DNA from: Candidatus Woesearchaeota archaeon
Lineage (GTDB): Archaea > Nanobdellota > Nanobdellia > Woesearchaeales > ARS49
Assembly (NCBI GenBank): GCA_019323555.1
Contig: JAHWHC010000069.1
Location: 1 to 9,273, forward strand
Length of the DNA stretch: 9,273 bases
Direction: 5' to 3'
In this document: piece after piece, positions 6,774 through 9,273 of the stretch
Layout of the letters: the number at the start of each line of letters is the position of its first letter
Numbering within the stretch: the stretch's first letter is position 1
The notes under the pieces: model-generated
Told to the model about the DNA's origin: nothing
What the model saw: only the letters and a program-made list of their open reading frames with translations
The model's database searches: none
Position numbers and translations under genes: made by a program

Positions 6774-7685
6774 ATGACAGACGAACCTTTAGAAAAAATA
6801 TTAGGAACTTTTCAGGAGCATTTGGATACTGTTAAGGAGTTTCCTGAAATAGAGGAGATGTGCTTGATTCTTACTAGGTATCAAAATAGGGCCTTGTCAA
6901 AGAATGAGCATGAGCGGTTTAAAGAGCTTTATGATTCTTTGATTGAAACTGCGGGCGACAGGCAATTTGATATACTAGAAAAGTTGTTTGCAGAGAGAGT
7001 TGAGTTGGATTTAATGCATATGCTGGATTTTCCAAATACAAGAACTGCTAAAATTACGCAGGAAAGATTGGAAAACACATTATTTGCGCTGGATTCTTAC
7101 TTTTTTGAGTTTGATAGCCGCTTAAATCTTCCTGAGCGCCTTAGTAATGCTGTTTTAGATGCACGGCATATTTACAAGAATGCAGAGCAGATAGATAGCA
7201 AGCACGTACAACTAAACCTAAATTTAAAAAGGGAAGAATATAAACAAGATGCACCAAAAGAGTTTACTTCTGCAAAGTCAAATAAGTGGTATTCTGGATT
7301 TAAGGAGTCTCTGAAGTATTTTGGGGCTGCTGCTGTGCTTGGCGGGCTTTCTGTCCTTATGCAGGCAGCTATGCCAGAGCACTGGGAATATGTAGCTGCA
7401 GGAATGCTTGGATCCGCATCAGGGGCATTAAGTCATGTTGCGGGCGGATTATACCTGCGTCACGAGCTTAATAAGAAATACCAAGAAGTTCAAGTGCCCA
7501 TTCTTAGAAATACTGCAGTTGGTTTTGGAATAGGCCTTATTGGAGCGATAATCGCGACTTATACATTAAAACGCATAGGATTTTCATTTAAACCAGAATA
7601 CCTATACGCAGGAATCACTACTGCCGCAGCCTGCCCAATAGGTGTGGCATTAAACGTTAGGAAAACATTGAAAAATGACAGATAA
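6774..7685 (+). CDS. Tagged polytopic membrane protein with shared helical domain
   Basis: The protein has 303 residues and the tag M-T-D-E-P-L-E-K-I-L-G-T-F. It carries the same N-terminal helical domain (about 1-140) as the products at 3125 and 7675. Landmarks are Q-N-R-A-L-S-x-N-E-H (37-46), the following L-Y (52-53), E-R-V-E-L-D-L-x-H-M (75-84) and E-N-T-L (100-103). The C-terminal part has about four hydrophobic segments: 182-200, 205-227, 246-265 and 275-294. They are rich in Gly and Ala with small-xxx-small spacing, which favours close helix packing. No transporter, channel or protease motif was recognised. This is the only start here that does not overlap the upstream gene: two bases separate it from TAA 6769-6771. 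No clear ribosome binding site precedes it. The last residues, K-N-D-R, come from the junction repeat shared with the next gene. Confidence 0.85.
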   Translation: MTDEPLEKILGTFQEHLDTVKEFPEIEEMCLILTRYQNRALSKNEHERFKELYDSLIETAGDRQFDILEKLFAERVELDLMHMLDFPNTRTAKITQERLENTLFALDSYFFEFDSRLNLPERLSNAVLDARHIYKNAEQIDSKHVQLNLNLKREEYKQDAPKEFTSAKSNKWYSGFKESLKYFGAAAVLGGLSVLMQAAMPEHWEYVAAGMLGSASGALSHVAGGLYLRHELNKKYQEVQVPILRNTAVGFGIGLIGAIIATYTLKRIGFSFKPEYLYAGITTAAACPIGVALNVRKTLKNDR

Positions 7686-7688
7686 ACC
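7669..7688 (+). repeat. Gene-junction repeat, copy B (stop/start overprint)
   Basis: This is identical over 20 bases to the copy at 3119-3138, and again joins a protein ending K-N-D-R to one starting M-T-D-K-P. The two upstream proteins (one leucine-rich-repeat, one polytopic membrane) are otherwise unrelated in sequence. The shared ending is therefore set by the junction and not by homology of the proteins. Confidence 0.8.
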
Positions 7689-8784
7689 ATTAGAAGAAAT
7701 ACTGAATGATTTTAGGCAGTTTTTAGAAGAGCCTGCTGAAGTTAATGAAATAAGTAGAATCCTTGGTAATTATCAGAACAGATCTCTTTCTGGAAATGAG
7801 CATGAACAATTAAGACAGCTATATTTTGCCCTTAAACCAAGAACGAGAAATAAATACCATACAGAATTAAAAGCGAAATTTGTGGAAAGAGCAGAATTGG
7901 ATTTAAACCATATGGAATCTGTACAAGCAGAAGCTGAGCAAAAAATCTCTGTTAGCAGGTATGAAAACACTCTTGCAGCCCTTAAATCATATAGCATCTT
8001 GGCAGACAAACTCAAATTTCCTGATTCTTTAAAGTTAAGAATAGAATATTTGAGTATTCTTTATGAAAAGGGCGCGAGGTTCTCAAGTGATAACAAGTAT
8101 GTTCATCTATATTTTGATCAGAAATATTCATATTTAGAAAAGGCAAAGAAGTCTTTAAAGCAAAAACGATCGTTTTTCAGAATTAAAAAGAAAACACATT
8201 CGCGCAAAGATGACATATCTTTAGTGGAAACTCAATCTTCGCTTGCAAATATTGTCCGAAGCGCATCTAAAGGCGGAACTTCTGCTGCACAAGCAGTTGG
8301 ACGATTCGGTGTTACTCTTCTGGGCAATGCAGCAAGTTTAGTGAACTATTACGCATCTTCATTTGTGCAGAGCAAAACAGCTTCGTATCTGGCAGCAGGA
8401 GCTGCTTTTTTAAGCGGATTAGCAGGCATGATGACTGGTTCTGCATATATTTGCGAAAATTCAGAACTGTTTGGAACAAGCTGTGCAATCGGCACAATTA
8501 CAGGCGAATTGATTTATTCGCTGGTCGGAGCAGGCTTGGGATATATCGGTTTTGATAAATCCAAACCCTTGACTGTTGCTTCAGGATTAGGTCTTGGTGC
8601 TCTCAGCACGCTTGGAAGTGTAGGGGGCACAAAAATTGCAGAACATCTATTAAGAACCCCTTTAGAAGGATATCCTGCAGAGCTTGACTGGATTTCGGGC
8701 ATCAGCGGAGGCGTTGTAGGCACCCCAGCTCTTGCGTTTGCAGTATTTGTGGGTCTTGCAACATTATTTGGAGACTCAAAATGA
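7675..8784 (+). CDS. Tagged polytopic membrane protein with shared helical domain (paralogue of preceding gene)
   Basis: The protein has 369 residues and the tag M-T-D-K-P-L-E-E-I-L-N-D-F. The N-terminal helical domain (about 1-135) aligns with the products at 3125 and 6774. Landmarks are Q-N-R-S-L-S-x-N-E-H (34-43), L-Y (49-50), E-R-A-E-L-D-L-x-H-M (71-80) and E-N-T-L (97-100). A very basic linker follows (about 156-178, many Lys and Arg). The C-terminal half is Gly/Ala/Ser-rich and hydrophobic, with likely membrane segments at 236-258, 268-292, 298-320 and 338-366. An additional weak amphipathic segment lies at about 205-230. The basic linker before the first segment suggests that the N-terminal domain is cytoplasmic. 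The first 26 residues match the product at 3125 at 20 positions. No catalytic motif was found. It overlaps its upstream neighbour by 11 bases and its downstream neighbour by 4. Confidence 0.86.
   Translation: MTDKPLEEILNDFRQFLEEPAEVNEISRILGNYQNRSLSGNEHEQLRQLYFALKPRTRNKYHTELKAKFVERAELDLNHMESVQAEAEQKISVSRYENTLAALKSYSILADKLKFPDSLKLRIEYLSILYEKGARFSSDNKYVHLYFDQKYSYLEKAKKSLKQKRSFFRIKKKTHSRKDDISLVETQSSLANIVRSASKGGTSAAQAVGRFGVTLLGNAASLVNYYASSFVQSKTASYLAAGAAFLSGLAGMMTGSAYICENSELFGTSCAIGTITGELIYSLVGAGLGYIGFDKSKPLTVASGLGLGALSTLGSVGGTKIAEHLLRTPLEGYPAELDWISGISGGVVGTPALAFAVFVGLATLFGDSK
8770..8773 (+). promoter_or_regulatory. Ribosome binding site GGAG for the gene at 8781
   Basis: GGAG lies seven bases before ATG 8781, a normal Shine-Dalgarno spacing, and sits within the last codons of the upstream gene. 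Together with the ATGA stop-start overlap it fixes the start of the last gene. Confidence 0.55.
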
Positions 8785-9273
8785 CAGATAAGTCTTTAGA
8801 ACAGATATTGAATGAGCATAAGGAAAAATTAGTGTTAGAACGAAATATCGCACAGGATATTGTTGATTTAGCAGTAAAAAGAAAAGAAAACAGCGATTTT
8901 GATGGTGCTCTTGAGGCCTGGAACTCAGTCATTGTACTACTGCCTGATAAATCAGAACATTATTTCTCTAGAGCGCAAGTTAAGGAACACTTGTGCGACT
9001 TTGCAGGTGCTTTAGAGGATTATGCTACAGCTATTGAATTAAAACCAGATGAGCGCGGGTATTATTTAGCTAGAATTAAGATAAAAAAGCAGCTTAAGGA
9101 TTGGCAAGGCATTTTAGAGGATTACAATAAACTTATCGAATTATTTCCTGAAAATGGGAATTATTATGAAGCTCGAGCGGAAATTAAGTTAAAATTAAGA
9201 GACCGTCAAGGTGCTTTGCAAGATTATGATACACTTATTGAGTTATTGCCAAAATATCCTTGGGGCTATCACC
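8781..9273 (+). CDS. Tagged tetratricopeptide repeat protein (3' end outside window)
   Basis: The frame is open from ATG 8781 to the window end, giving 164 visible residues. It begins with the tag M-T-D-K-S-L-E-Q-I-L-N-E, in which the usual Pro is replaced by Ser. Residues 13-37 are helical. From about 38 there are 34-residue tetratricopeptide repeats: 38-71, 72-105, 106-139, and a partial one from 140. Each carries G-A/I-L-x-D/A-[YW] in helix A, then [IL]-x-L-x-P-[DEK] before helix B. TPR proteins bind partner peptides through a helical groove. The repeats are closely similar to one another, with A-L-E-D-Y, I-L-E-D-Y and A-L-Q-D-Y variants. No signal peptide is seen. The gene starts inside the upstream stop (ATGA). 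What lies beyond the repeats is unknown. Confidence 0.88.
   Translation, partial: MTDKSLEQILNEHKEKLVLERNIAQDIVDLAVKRKENSDFDGALEAWNSVIVLLPDKSEHYFSRAQVKEHLCDFAGALEDYATAIELKPDERGYYLARIKIKKQLKDWQGILEDYNKLIELFPENGNYYEARAEIKLKLRDRQGALQDYDTLIELLPKYPWGYH

Noticed and set aside
1..9273. Polymorphic toxin or contact-dependent inhibition array
   Set aside because: The common N-terminus with variable C-terminus is suggestive, but there are no small immunity genes between them, no toxin motifs, and the variable parts are large repeat or membrane domains.
1..9273. Bacterial microcompartment operon
   Set aside because: The tag resembles an encapsulation peptide, but no shell protein or metabolic enzyme is encoded in this window. 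Kept only as an analogy.

Overview
The window is a single, gap-free run of eight plus-strand genes, AT-rich throughout. Neighbouring genes overlap by 1, 4 or 11 bases, or are separated by only 2 bases. It starts inside the first gene and ends inside the eighth, so the array continues on both sides. No rRNA, tRNA, CRISPR, transposase, integrase, terminator or intergenic promoter is visible. I see no convincing minus-strand gene. Stops are TAA and TGA, used as in the standard code.

The unifying feature is at the protein N-termini. All eight products begin with the same short tag, approximately M-[TE]-D-K-P-L-E-x-I-L-x-[DE]-F. In the first gene only the part from the Leu onward falls inside the window. 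Behind the tag every protein is different, and nearly all the recognisable modules are repeat, scaffold or membrane folds rather than enzymes. In order: (1) right-handed parallel beta-helix; (2) one glycine-rich transmembrane helix plus an unknown domain; (3) about eleven 22-residue SDS22-like leucine-rich repeats plus a hydrophobic C-terminus; (4) a helical domain, one transmembrane helix and a beta-propeller-like duplicated unit; (5) an 806-residue protein with a helical N-terminal part, a Cys-containing beta-solenoid and a helical C-terminus; (6) and (7) the same helical domain as gene 4 followed by about four glycine-rich transmembrane segments each; (8) tetratricopeptide repeats (partial).

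Three junctions (1723-1733, 3125-3135, 7675-7685) reuse the same 11 bases. They encode the tag start (M-x-D-K) in one frame and the last residues plus stop of the upstream protein (N-D-R-stop or D-G-R-stop) in another. Two of these junctions share 20 identical bases. This suggests the array grew by duplicating tag-bearing units and swapping what follows the tag.

Working interpretation (inference): the window is part of a multi-gene system whose products are brought to one place, partner or compartment by a common N-terminal amphipathic helix. The helix is followed by a variety of interaction surfaces and membrane anchors. The pattern L-x-x-I-L-x-x-F resembles the short helices that target cargo to bacterial microcompartments, but no shell gene is present here, so the partner is unknown. 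The organism cannot be fixed from this sequence. An AT-rich, tightly packed, poorly characterised prokaryote fits, for example a DPANN archaeon or a candidate-phylum bacterium. This is a weak guess based on composition, gene packing, a GGTGA-type ribosome binding site and the lack of familiar genes.
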